Source of the DNA: Paraprevotella clara YIT 11840
GTDB taxonomy: Bacteria; Bacteroidota; Bacteroidia; Bacteroidales; Bacteroidaceae
Length of the DNA stretch: 64,000 nt
Direction of reading: 5' to 3'
Assembly (NCBI RefSeq): GCF_000233955.1
Contig: NZ_JH376591.1
Coordinates: forward strand, 124,001-188,000
In this document: one piece after another, positions 27,248 through 36,665 of the stretch
How the letters are laid out: each line of letters begins with the position of its first letter
Numbering within the stretch: position 1 is the first letter of the stretch
The notes under the pieces: generated by a model
The model's database searches: none
Seen by the model: the letters and a program-made list of their open reading frames with translations, nothing else
Told to the model about the DNA's origin: nothing
Translations under genes and position numbers: made by a program

Positions 27248-29905
27248 ATGCATGCGGAAAGAAATGTAAAGCAGGTCGTGAGGTGGTGCCTATACATCGT
27301 GTTAGGCTTTCCTTTGTTGAATTCATGCAAGGATGACTATATTTATGATAATGAGGAACCGAGTTGGTTGGGTGCCAATATTTATGAATATTTGGAGTCG
27401 AGCGGACAGTTTGACTGCTATTTGGCGTTGGTGAACGATTTAGGATATAAGGAGACCTTGAGGCTTACGGGGAGTAAGACCATGTTTCCGGCTAATGACG
27501 AGGCCTTTTCCCGTTACTTCCTTTCAAAGGGACTTACAGGCGACGGGCCGACACTGATTCACAATATGTCCGCTTCGGAAAAGCGTTATTTATTTAATTC
27601 CTCTATGCTGAATATGACTTACTTGAGTCACATGCTGGCTAATGTTTCTTCAAACGACCAGGGGATTGGGGAAGGCATCGCTTTAAGGCGTGCAACGTCT
27701 GCTTCTTATTTAGACAGTATTTCTTTTGTGAAGCCGGCCGCGTTGCCGAAGACTGCTTTTTGGAACCGTTTTCGCGAGCGCAAGGGGGCTTATTTGGCTG
27801 ACAACGGTTCTAAAATGGTATTATATTGGACACCGGAATTCTTTTCGACTTCCGGCCTGACAGAAGCCGATTGGGCGGTAATCATGAAAGGAGAGACGGA
27901 CAAGCCCTATGATACTCAGGGATTTTATGTGAATGACGCTCATGTGGAGTCCAATCGGAAGGATGTGACCTGCAAGAACGGTTATTTGCATATTGCGGAC
28001 GACGTAGTGGCTCCCGCTCCCAATATGTCGGAAGTTATCAATTCGACGGCGGAGATGAACACTTTTGCCGGTCTGATGGAAAAGTTTGCTTATCCGTATT
28101 ATGACGGGAGTGTGGACGATGCCGTGAAAGCTTATTACGGGGCGGGGAGTATCGAGGATTCCGTGTTTGTAAAGCGTTATTTTAACCAAACAGATTTTTC
28201 TTCCGACCCGGATGAAAAAGTGGATATTATGGGCTACGGGACGTTGGCTTTCGACCCGTCGAATAATGTTTATGGCGGGAATACGGACATGGGAGTCATG
28301 TTCGTCCCTTCCGATGCGGCCATGGAAGATTATTGGGAGTCGTCGCGCGGACAGTTCTTACGGGATTCTTACGGAGACTGGGACGAGGTGCCTACGAATG
28401 TGATTTCAGTTTTCCTGCAAAACCATCAGCGTTTGTCTTTCTTGACTTCTTTGCCTCATAATTGGGATATCATGACGGATAATGCCGGTTTTGAGATGTC
28501 TGTAAAGGAGGAGGATGTACAAAAGGCATACATCGCATGCAACGGTATCGTGTATATGACGGACAAAGTCTATCCGCCCGTGGATTATCAGGCCGTGTAC
28601 GGTCCGGTGTTGACGGCCGACACGACAACCACCATGTCCGCAGCCATTAAAAACGATGATATGGATGACGTGAACAACCTGAAATACCACCTTTACCTGC
28701 GTTCTATGGATAACCAATATAACTTGCTTGTCCCGACAGACGATGCCATGGCGAATTACCGGGATCCCATCACATGGGCACTTTGGGCGAATGAAGGAGT
28801 TGACAAGCGGGAAATCTGGTCTTTTTATGTGAAGATGGGAAAAGTGGTTGCAGACGTATATGATACGAACGAAGACGGCTCGAAAGGCGCGCTTTTGCGG
28901 ACGGTCGGGGCGGATGCCCTGGATACGGAAGGGGCCGAAGAGGTCGCTAACCGCTTGCAAGACATATTGGACATGCATATTGTGGTGGCCGATAATGACG
29001 ATGAACCTCTTTCCGGTTTCATCGATGAGGGTACTTTGCCGTATGTGCTGACAAAGGGCGGCTCCGTGCTTGCGGTTTCCGGAACGGGCGAACAGGTGAA
29101 AGTCCAAGGAGGAGGTGACCAGGAAATGGGATTGCCTGAGGCAGAGGTTGTTACTTTAGAGAAAGACCATAGAAAGGCACGCTATGAGATGGACAATGGC
29201 CGTACATTCTTTATAGACCGGATTTTGCAGGATCCTTTCAAGTCGGTCTACTATACAATGAGTGCCAATGAAGATTATCGCGCATTTTTTGATTTGTTGG
29301 TCGGGAATGACGATGTCTTTTTGTCCCTGGCCGATAACGAAGACTATAAAGATATAGAACCGATTTTTGAAACTTCCGAGGGGGAGAACAGCAAGATGTC
29401 CGGCATAGGACCGGTAGTGACTTCCTTTAATAATTTCCGTTATACCGTGCTGGTGCCTACGCGTGCAGCGTTGGAAGAGACTTTCCGTGACGACCCCGAC
29501 CTGCATACGTGGGACGAAATCAGTGCCCAGACGGATTTGGATGTGAAAGCAGATTGGACACGCTATTTGTTGAATTTCCTGCGCTTCCATTTTATAGACG
29601 GCATGTTGCCGGTGAGCGGAGTTTCTTACCAAGACAAGGCTTATCCGACGGCCGCGCGGGATGATAAGGGAATCTTTGTGTATGTCAAAGCGAGCAGTGA
29701 CGGCAGCAGTATCACTTTTGAGCCGGAAAACGGGAGCGGAGGTCCACAGCAGGCCAAAGTCATCACATCGAATCAAGAGGATTATAATGTATTGACCCGT
29801 GACTATATCGTGAACAACAACGACTATACGTTGGCCACTCAAATCTTGTCTTCGTCAAAAGCCGTATTGCATTTGGTGGACCATGCGATTAATTATCAAA
29901 AATAG
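27248..29905 (+). CDS. Large fasciclin-domain lipoprotein, about four FAS1-type units (first gene of block B)
   Basis: This 885-residue lipoprotein has lipobox NSC (Cys27) followed by KDD. Four stretches have the FAS1 pattern of a helical start, a VFVPxxxA-type strand and a closing strand. They are about 40-250 (GSKTMFPANDEAF), 260-450 (MGVMFVPSDAAMEDY), 460-640 (YNLLVPTDDAMANY) and 660-885 (YTVLVPTRAALEETF). It is larger than the two other FAS1 proteins of each block and has no counterpart in the visible part of block A; one may lie left of position 1. It is 17 bases upstream of SusC-1 of block B, so it is in the same operon. An adhesive or glycan-gripping role is inference. Confidence 0.85.
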   Translation: MHAERNVKQVVRWCLYIVLGFPLLNSCKDDYIYDNEEPSWLGANIYEYLESSGQFDCYLALVNDLGYKETLRLTGSKTMFPANDEAFSRYFLSKGLTGDGPTLIHNMSASEKRYLFNSSMLNMTYLSHMLANVSSNDQGIGEGIALRRATSASYLDSISFVKPAALPKTAFWNRFRERKGAYLADNGSKMVLYWTPEFFSTSGLTEADWAVIMKGETDKPYDTQGFYVNDAHVESNRKDVTCKNGYLHIADDVVAPAPNMSEVINSTAEMNTFAGLMEKFAYPYYDGSVDDAVKAYYGAGSIEDSVFVKRYFNQTDFSSDPDEKVDIMGYGTLAFDPSNNVYGGNTDMGVMFVPSDAAMEDYWESSRGQFLRDSYGDWDEVPTNVISVFLQNHQRLSFLTSLPHNWDIMTDNAGFEMSVKEEDVQKAYIACNGIVYMTDKVYPPVDYQAVYGPVLTADTTTTMSAAIKNDDMDDVNNLKYHLYLRSMDNQYNLLVPTDDAMANYRDPITWALWANEGVDKREIWSFYVKMGKVVADVYDTNEDGSKGALLRTVGADALDTEGAEEVANRLQDILDMHIVVADNDDEPLSGFIDEGTLPYVLTKGGSVLAVSGTGEQVKVQGGGDQEMGLPEAEVVTLEKDHRKARYEMDNGRTFFIDRILQDPFKSVYYTMSANEDYRAFFDLLVGNDDVFLSLADNEDYKDIEPIFETSEGENSKMSGIGPVVTSFNNFRYTVLVPTRAALEETFRDDPDLHTWDEISAQTDLDVKADWTRYLLNFLRFHFIDGMLPVSGVSYQDKAYPTAARDDKGIFVYVKASSDGSSITFEPENGSGGPQQAKVITSNQEDYNVLTRDYIVNNNDYTLATQILSSSKAVLHLVDHAINYQK

Positions 29906-29922
29906 ACTTTAAATAAAAGATT

Positions 29923-32900
29923 ATGAATAAGGTATATGCTATATTATTGTGGTTTGCATTGCTTTTCTGTCACAATGGACTGCTTGCCCAAAATGGAGGT
30001 GTGATAGTGACCGGAAAGGTATATGCAGAAGACGAACCCGAGGGGTTTATCGGGGCGACCGTGATAGAACAAGACAAGAATGGCCGTATTTATTCTTCGG
30101 CTTTGACTGACTTCAACGGAAACTTCTCTCTGAAAATCAAGAATCCCAACAACTCCTTGAATTTTTCTTTTGTCGGGTATAAGAAATTGACTGTGTCCAT
30201 AGGGAACAAACGCAAATTCGATGTGAAACTGGAATCCCAGAATGTCATGAAGGAGGTTACTGTAAAAGCCTCCAAACTCGTGGGAGGAGGCGGTTTGGCC
30301 ATACCGGAACGGGAATATTCCGGAGCCATGCAGAAGTTCAATACGAAAGCTATCGAAGGGGTGTCTGTGGCTTCCATCGACGATGCCTTGCAAGGGCGTA
30401 TTGCCGGACTGGACATCGTGGCGAACTCAGGAGACTTGGGCAGTGGTTCCGTGATGCGTATCCGGGGTATCACTTCTATCAATTCCAATTCGCAACCTTT
30501 GATTCTGTTGAATGGCATCCCGTTTGAAAGCAATATCGACGCTTCTTTTGATTTCGCTTCGGCCGACCAGGAACAATTTGCTTCATTGCTGTGTATCAGT
30601 CCGGACGATATAGAAGAGATTACGGTGTTGAAAGACGGTGCGGCAGCGGCTATTTGGGGCTCTCGCGGAGCCAATGGTGTGATTGATATTACGACGAAGA
30701 AGGGTGTGACGGGGCCTACACGGGTGAGTTATTCTTATCGTTTCTCCGGGTCGGAGCAGCCTGAAGGCACTAAATTGTTGAATGGCGACGATTATACGAT
30801 GCTGATGAAGCAGGCTTACTTCAACCGGAACCAGGAAGATTGCAATATCCCGGAATATAGTTACGACAAGGCGCAGTTTGTGGATGCATACGGAACAGCC
30901 CAGGACTTCGAGAACTTCAACAATAATACGGATTGGGTGGATGAGGTTTCCAAATACGGGTTTACGCACGACCATAACCTTTCGGTCAGCGGAGGAGGTG
31001 AAAAGGCGAAGTTCAGGGCTTCTTTCGGATACTATAAGCAGACGGGTACCATCATCGGGCAGGAGCTGCACCGTTTTTCCAACCGGATGAACTTGGAGTA
31101 TGCCGTGTCTTCCCGTTTGAAGTTCTTTACGGAATTTGCCATCACTTATACGGATAATGACAAGAACAATGAGGAGGGTGGAAACTTGTTGGACATCGCC
31201 CGTAAGAAGATGCCGAACGCATCCGTCTTCCGGCAAGACAAGAATGGGAACAACACGGATGTGTATTTCAATATCGCACAAAACTCGCAGTTGAATGACG
31301 ACCAGAAGAACTTGAAGAACCCTGTAGCGATGGCATACTTGGCTTCGTACCAACAGACGAATATGCGTATTATGCCGACATTGCGTTTGCAGTATGATTT
31401 CCTGGATCCGGCGGAAACCGCCAAGTTGCGTTATGCCGGTTATGTCAAGTTCGACTCGGAGAACGTGAAGGATACGAAGTTCCTGCCACGTGAAACCACA
31501 TCCAAGAACTGGAATGACGGAAGCGTGAACAAGTCTTACAGCAAAGAGTCTGAGGCCGTATCCATTTATACAGACCATAATATCACTTGGCAACCGGACC
31601 TCGGGGAGCGGCAGTCTTTGATGCTGTATGCCGGTTGGCAGATGGATATATCAAACTCTCAATATCAGGAGTTCGAGCGGTATGGTTTGGCCTCTACTGT
31701 GGGGACGGATGTGACTTCCGAGGGACATTTGACTACGTTTAACAGTGGGAAGAGCGAAGGGCGCAATATGGCGTTTCTGTTCCGCGGGCATTATTTCCTG
31801 TTGGACCGTTATATTCTGGACTTGACCGCCCGTTGGGATGGCAGTTCTCGCTTCGGTCCCGGCAACCGGTGGGGATTTTTCCCGGCTGTTTCCGGAAAGT
31901 GGCTTATTTCTGAAGAAAAGTTCATGGACTTTGCCGACAACTGGATGTCTGAGTTCGCCTTACGCTTGGGTTGGGGTGTGACGGGTAACCGGCCGGATTA
32001 TGAGTATTTATATTTAAGCCGCTATAACAGTTACGGTTCGAATTATATTGATTTGCCCGCTATCAAGCCCTCTTCGTTGCAACTGACGAACCTGAAATGG
32101 GAGCGTTCTACCTCTTATAACTTGGGCGTGGACTTGACCTTGTTCGACTGGCGTTACAAACTGGTGGCCAATGTCTACCATCGCCGTACGGAAGACTTGT
32201 TGTTTAAGGACCAGAAGATTCCTTCTTCCACCGGATTCGGGTCGGTGTCGTATGTCAATGCGGGAACGATGGATAACGACGGCTGGGAATTGGAATTCAG
32301 TACCAATAACATGGTGAAGCGTGGAGACTGGACTTTGGACTTAAGCCTGAACTTCTCCAATTATGTGAATACCATCATTGAATTGGACGAGAATGTGCTG
32401 AATAATTATAACCCGGATTTCAACTATACCAACGGAGGATACTTGACCCGGTTGCAAATTAACAACTCTTTCGGTTCCATATATGGCTTCAGGTATAAAG
32501 GCGTATATCAATATGATAAATATCAGCCTGATAATCCGGACGCCACGGCTCCGGTCGTACGCGACGAGAATGGAAATGTGGTCTTGGACGGCAAGGGAGA
32601 AACCATTCCCATGTATTTTGCTTACGGGACTTCGAATGCTTACCGTTTCCGTGGAGGAGATGCCATTTATGAGGACATCAATCATGACGGTACCATCGAC
32701 GAACTGGACATCGTGTACTTGGGTAATTCCAACCCGAAGTTTGACGGAGGATTCGGTGCGACGCTGCGTTGGAAACGCCTGACATTGAACATGTTTTTCA
32801 ATTACCGTGTAGGTGGAAAAATCATCAATTACGGACGTATGGATGCAGAAAACATGTACTCCACCAATAACCAGTCGATCGCTACGAACTGGCGTTGGCG

Positions 32901-33222
32901 TAAGGATGGCGATATGACGGAGATTCCTCGTGCGCTTTATCAGTACGGTTATAACTATCTGGGCAGTGACCGTTTTGTGGAAGATGGTTCGTTCTTACGT
33001 TTCAAACAGTTGACGTTGAGCTATTCTTTCGACCCGAAGATGTTGAAAAAGGCTCATCTGAATACGTTGAACTTGTCTTTGACCTTGAATAATCTCTTGA
33101 CCGTGACCAAATATACGGGAGCAGACCCGGAAATATCACCTAATAATATAGGAGTGAGTGAGGATAAGAACAGGACTCCGCGTTCTCGTTACTTTACCTT
33201 CGGTTTAACGGTGGGCATTTAA
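29923..33222 (+). CDS. SusC-like TonB-dependent outer-membrane transporter (SusC-1, block B)
   Basis: This 1099-residue SusC-family transporter closely resembles the one at 24-3341. The signal peptide ends near LLAQ. The regulatory domain begins GVIVTGKVYAEDEPEGFIG. The plug motifs LQGRIAGLDIV and ITVLKDGAAAAIWGSRGANG are identical to the block A copy, and the barrel ends RSRYFTFGLTVGI. Differences cluster in extracellular-loop-like stretches of the barrel, for example around residues 420-430, where the block A copy has NYTDDPYGEDNLLN and this one NNEEGGNLLD. This is the pattern expected if the two pairs recognise related but different ligands. It is followed by its SusD partner. Confidence 0.96.
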   Translation: MNKVYAILLWFALLFCHNGLLAQNGGVIVTGKVYAEDEPEGFIGATVIEQDKNGRIYSSALTDFNGNFSLKIKNPNNSLNFSFVGYKKLTVSIGNKRKFDVKLESQNVMKEVTVKASKLVGGGGLAIPEREYSGAMQKFNTKAIEGVSVASIDDALQGRIAGLDIVANSGDLGSGSVMRIRGITSINSNSQPLILLNGIPFESNIDASFDFASADQEQFASLLCISPDDIEEITVLKDGAAAAIWGSRGANGVIDITTKKGVTGPTRVSYSYRFSGSEQPEGTKLLNGDDYTMLMKQAYFNRNQEDCNIPEYSYDKAQFVDAYGTAQDFENFNNNTDWVDEVSKYGFTHDHNLSVSGGGEKAKFRASFGYYKQTGTIIGQELHRFSNRMNLEYAVSSRLKFFTEFAITYTDNDKNNEEGGNLLDIARKKMPNASVFRQDKNGNNTDVYFNIAQNSQLNDDQKNLKNPVAMAYLASYQQTNMRIMPTLRLQYDFLDPAETAKLRYAGYVKFDSENVKDTKFLPRETTSKNWNDGSVNKSYSKESEAVSIYTDHNITWQPDLGERQSLMLYAGWQMDISNSQYQEFERYGLASTVGTDVTSEGHLTTFNSGKSEGRNMAFLFRGHYFLLDRYILDLTARWDGSSRFGPGNRWGFFPAVSGKWLISEEKFMDFADNWMSEFALRLGWGVTGNRPDYEYLYLSRYNSYGSNYIDLPAIKPSSLQLTNLKWERSTSYNLGVDLTLFDWRYKLVANVYHRRTEDLLFKDQKIPSSTGFGSVSYVNAGTMDNDGWELEFSTNNMVKRGDWTLDLSLNFSNYVNTIIELDENVLNNYNPDFNYTNGGYLTRLQINNSFGSIYGFRYKGVYQYDKYQPDNPDATAPVVRDENGNVVLDGKGETIPMYFAYGTSNAYRFRGGDAIYEDINHDGTIDELDIVYLGNSNPKFDGGFGATLRWKRLTLNMFFNYRVGGKIINYGRMDAENMYSTNNQSIATNWRWRKDGDMTEIPRALYQYGYNYLGSDRFVEDGSFLRFKQLTLSYSFDPKMLKKAHLNTLNLSLTLNNLLTVTKYTGADPEISPNNIGVSEDKNRTPRSRYFTFGLTVGI

Positions 33223-33230
33223 CTTAAAAA

Positions 33231-34775
33231 ATGGTAGAAATGAAAAAGTTTTTTTTGAAAATACGTGCTTTATTCTTGCTTCCTGTTTTGGGAATGACGG
33301 TGGCTTGTGACGATTGGTTTACTTTGCTGCCTCAGTCGGAAATGGTGGCAGAGGATTTTTGGAAAGATGAGCAGGACGTACTGAGTGGAGTCGGAGCTTG
33401 TTACAGGGCGATGAACGAAGACGGCTTTATGAGGCGGCTTATCGTGTGGGGCGAGGTTCGTTCGGACAATGTTGTGCCGGGGACGGGATCGGATACCGAT
33501 TTGGGGTATATCTTAAATGCCAATATCAACGCCGCTAACGGATACGTAAAATGGAGCGAGGTATATACCGTGATTAATATCTGCAATACGTTAATCAAGA
33601 ACGCTCCCATGGTACGTGAATATGATTCTGACTTCACGGAAGAACATTTGAAACAGTATCTGGCGGAAGCCAAGACCATACGTGCTTTTTGTTATTTTAC
33701 TTTGGTGCGGGCGTTTAATGATGTCCCGTATGTAGAGGAGCCTTACCTTGACGATACGCGTACTTACGAGGTGGCACAATCTACGTGTGAAAGTATTTTG
33801 GATACTTTGATTACCGATTTGAAGTCCATAGAAGACTTTGCGGTGAAAGAATATCCGGATAATATCGATTATACTAAAGGACGGGTGACGCAGAAGGCTG
33901 TTTGGGCTTTATTGGCCGACATGTATTTGTGGTTGAATGATTATGAGAACTGCATAGCATACTGTGATAAAATATTGGCATCGAGGGATAATCCTCTGAC
34001 CTTGTTGCCCTCGTCCAATTTTTCTAATGCTGTGTTTTACAGTGGAAACTCGGATGAAAGCATTTGGGAGTTACAGTTCGATAATAATACGCAGAACGGA
34101 GCGGTCCGGACTTTTTACGGAGGAACGGACGTGAATGCCTTGTTGTCGGCCTACGATTTGAGTGCCGGTTCGGATTTCTTCGGCGGATTGGATTTAAGGC
34201 ACGTACAAGGATATGTTGGCGATGGCTTGTATGCCATAAAAAAATATGTGGCCTATTGTAGTGCGCAGGATTATGAAAATCCGATTTTCGGTTACGGCGA
34301 CGGGTCGAACAATTGGATTATTTACAGGCTGCCGGATGTTTATTTGATGAAGGCCGAAGCATTGGCTGAAATCGGTGGGGCCGCTAATCTGGAGGAGGCT
34401 GTGGACTTGGTTTCATATACTTACGACCGGGCACATCCGGACTTGGAGGAAGGCAGTTTGAAAGGAAAATACACGAACCAGTCCGAAGTCCGTAATCTGG
34501 TCTTCGACGAACGTCAGCGTGAATTCCTTTTTGAAGGGAAACGCTATTTCGACCTTGTACGCCGTATGCGCAGGGAAGGTTCTCCCACGAATATCGTAAA
34601 TACTTATTTGATGCGCAAATATACGTCTATGAGTTTGGATGAGACGACAGTGAGAAGTAAACTTGACGATAAGGACGCTATTTATCTTCCTATTCATGAA
34701 GAGGAACTTCGGGTAAATCCATTATTGGTACAGAATAGGTTTTATATGGCTTCTGAAGATATTTCTAAAAACTGA
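33231..34775 (+). CDS. SusD/RagB-family surface lipoprotein (SusD-1, block B)
   Basis: This SusD-like lipoprotein has 514 residues from 33231, or 511 from the ATG at 33240, which gives the same start (MKK) as the block A copy. The lipobox is VAC followed by DDW. Hallmarks are AEDFWKDEQDV, AKTIRAFCYFTLVRAF, DVYLMKAEALAEIGG and VFDERQREFLFEGKRYFDLVRRMR. It forms a pair with the SusC just upstream, and the next gene begins five bases after the stop. Confidence 0.96.
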   Translation: MVEMKKFFLKIRALFLLPVLGMTVACDDWFTLLPQSEMVAEDFWKDEQDVLSGVGACYRAMNEDGFMRRLIVWGEVRSDNVVPGTGSDTDLGYILNANINAANGYVKWSEVYTVINICNTLIKNAPMVREYDSDFTEEHLKQYLAEAKTIRAFCYFTLVRAFNDVPYVEEPYLDDTRTYEVAQSTCESILDTLITDLKSIEDFAVKEYPDNIDYTKGRVTQKAVWALLADMYLWLNDYENCIAYCDKILASRDNPLTLLPSSNFSNAVFYSGNSDESIWELQFDNNTQNGAVRTFYGGTDVNALLSAYDLSAGSDFFGGLDLRHVQGYVGDGLYAIKKYVAYCSAQDYENPIFGYGDGSNNWIIYRLPDVYLMKAEALAEIGGAANLEEAVDLVSYTYDRAHPDLEEGSLKGKYTNQSEVRNLVFDERQREFLFEGKRYFDLVRRMRREGSPTNIVNTYLMRKYTSMSLDETTVRSKLDDKDAIYLPIHEEELRVNPLLVQNRFYMASEDISKN

Positions 34776-34780
34776 AAATT

Positions 34781-36649
34781 ATGGATATGGATAAAAGATA
34801 TTTGTCAGTCATTAAAGCATGCGCACTAAGTTTGCTGCTTGTTGGTGTCGGCGGATTGTCATCCTGCAACAGCGATGATATCAAGGAAGATGCGATGTAC
34901 ACCTTTACGGGAGAGACTGTGGCTTCATTTTGTGAGAAGACTCCAGAGTTGTCCCTCTTTTATAAACTGATGGATGAGTGTGGGGAAACGGCTTTGTTGG
35001 AAGTGTACGGCCACTTTACCTGTTTTGCACCTACGAATGATGCGATTAATAAATATCTGGCAGAAAAGGGCTTGTCATGGGACGGCATGAGTCTGGAGCA
35101 GAAGCAAAAGATTGTCTACAATAGTGTAATACGTAATGCGACCAAAGAAATCTTGGTGGATGAATTTGAAGAAGGCGCATTGTCTGAACCCACGTTGTCG
35201 GACCGGTATTTGCTTATCTCTTTTGGTAAGGAAGGGGAAGAACGGCGTATTTACGTCAATGAGAAGTCTACGCTTATCAGCGGGGATCACGAAGTGCATA
35301 ACGGAGTAGTCCATATTGTAGATGAAGTTATCGAACCTTCCGAGAAAACTTTGTTGGAGACACTGAGAGCGCACGGTGGATTTGAACTTTGGGCCGAAGC
35401 ATACGAGGCTTCCGGCTGGGCAGATGAAATGACGGAACTTTATGACGAAGATTATGTGAATTCCTTTAATACGGACAAGTACCAGATCATAGGGTTGGTC
35501 TTGGCTGTTCCCGAAAAACTGAAGTTAGGTTATACGCTGTTTTGCGAAACGGATGAGCTTCTGAAAGCGAACGGTATCACGGATCTTCCCAGCATGGAGA
35601 ACTATGCCAGAACGTATTATGGTTCGGAAGATTTGGGGAACTACAAAAGTAAAAACAACCCTTTGAACCGTTTTATAGCCTATCACATGCTGAATCGCCA
35701 AATGGCTACCAACTCGTTTTTATACACGGGGGAAACGACTAATCCCGATTATGCCGATGAACGGACGGAATATTATGAAACGATGTACACTTATCGTTTG
35801 ATAAAAATCAAGGCCGGCAACAGGCTTAATGCCAAAAACAGCGATAATACTTCGTTAAGGGTGATTGAGAAGGAAAGTAACGTAGATGCGATCAACGGTT
35901 TCATACATACTTTAGACGGCATATTGGTATATGACGAAGAAGTCATGGAGAAAGACGTGTTGCATGAAAGAATCCGTTTCGACTTCTTTGCTTGCATACC
36001 TCATCTGACGAACAACAATATACGTTGGAAGTGCTATGGCAGTACGCGTCCGGAAGGTACGAACGGATATACGGTGACGCCGGAATTCTGCGGCGAGTAT
36101 TTTACCTATAACGATGCCGGAGTCTGTGTTTTTCAAGCGGATGATGCTTGGGCCGATTTCCAAGGAGATGAATTGGTGATGCAGGAAAGCTATGATTTTA
36201 CATTGCGTATGATTCCGCTGCCTCCCGGTGACTATGAAATGCGTATCGGTTATAACTCCGGCGGTACGCGTGGAATGGGACAAATGTATGTGGATGGAAA
36301 TATTGCAGGTACTCCTGTGGACTTGAGAATCAACGGAGACGATCCTCGCGTGGGTTGGGTAAAGGATAGTGAAACCAATGACGATGGGGTCGAGAATGAC
36401 AAGATGATGCGCAACCGGGGATACATGAAAGCACCGGAAGCTTTATGGTATTGGCATGGAGGATGGGATAATGTGCCCATGCGCGATGTAAGTTTTGCTT
36501 TGCGTTACATCGTGGGACAATTCCATTTTGAGGAGTATGGAGCACATACGTTCCGTGCAAGGAGTGTGGACTTTAAGGGGCGTGGTTTTCAATTAGACTA
36601 TATTGAATTTATTCCTACGGATATGATTAGGGATGAAGGACGTGATTAA
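34781..36649 (+). CDS. Fasciclin (FAS1)-domain surface lipoprotein, two FAS1 units plus C-terminal domain (block B)
   Basis: This 622-residue paralogue of 4929-6800 has the same layout. The lipobox is SSC (Cys29) followed by NSDD. The first FAS1 unit has LEVYGHFTCFAPTNDAI and closes VHNGVVHIVDEVIEPSE. The second ends INGFIHTLDGILVYDEE. The C-terminal beta-rich domain has RMIPLPPGDYEMRIGYNSG. An ATG two codons in (34787) is also usable. Conservation of three separate regions, including the unassigned C-terminal domain, suggests all three matter to function. Confidence 0.88.
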   Translation: MDMDKRYLSVIKACALSLLLVGVGGLSSCNSDDIKEDAMYTFTGETVASFCEKTPELSLFYKLMDECGETALLEVYGHFTCFAPTNDAINKYLAEKGLSWDGMSLEQKQKIVYNSVIRNATKEILVDEFEEGALSEPTLSDRYLLISFGKEGEERRIYVNEKSTLISGDHEVHNGVVHIVDEVIEPSEKTLLETLRAHGGFELWAEAYEASGWADEMTELYDEDYVNSFNTDKYQIIGLVLAVPEKLKLGYTLFCETDELLKANGITDLPSMENYARTYYGSEDLGNYKSKNNPLNRFIAYHMLNRQMATNSFLYTGETTNPDYADERTEYYETMYTYRLIKIKAGNRLNAKNSDNTSLRVIEKESNVDAINGFIHTLDGILVYDEEVMEKDVLHERIRFDFFACIPHLTNNNIRWKCYGSTRPEGTNGYTVTPEFCGEYFTYNDAGVCVFQADDAWADFQGDELVMQESYDFTLRMIPLPPGDYEMRIGYNSGGTRGMGQMYVDGNIAGTPVDLRINGDDPRVGWVKDSETNDDGVENDKMMRNRGYMKAPEALWYWHGGWDNVPMRDVSFALRYIVGQFHFEEYGAHTFRARSVDFKGRGFQLDYIEFIPTDMIRDEGRD

Positions 36650-36665
36650 ATAAGGAAATGAACGT

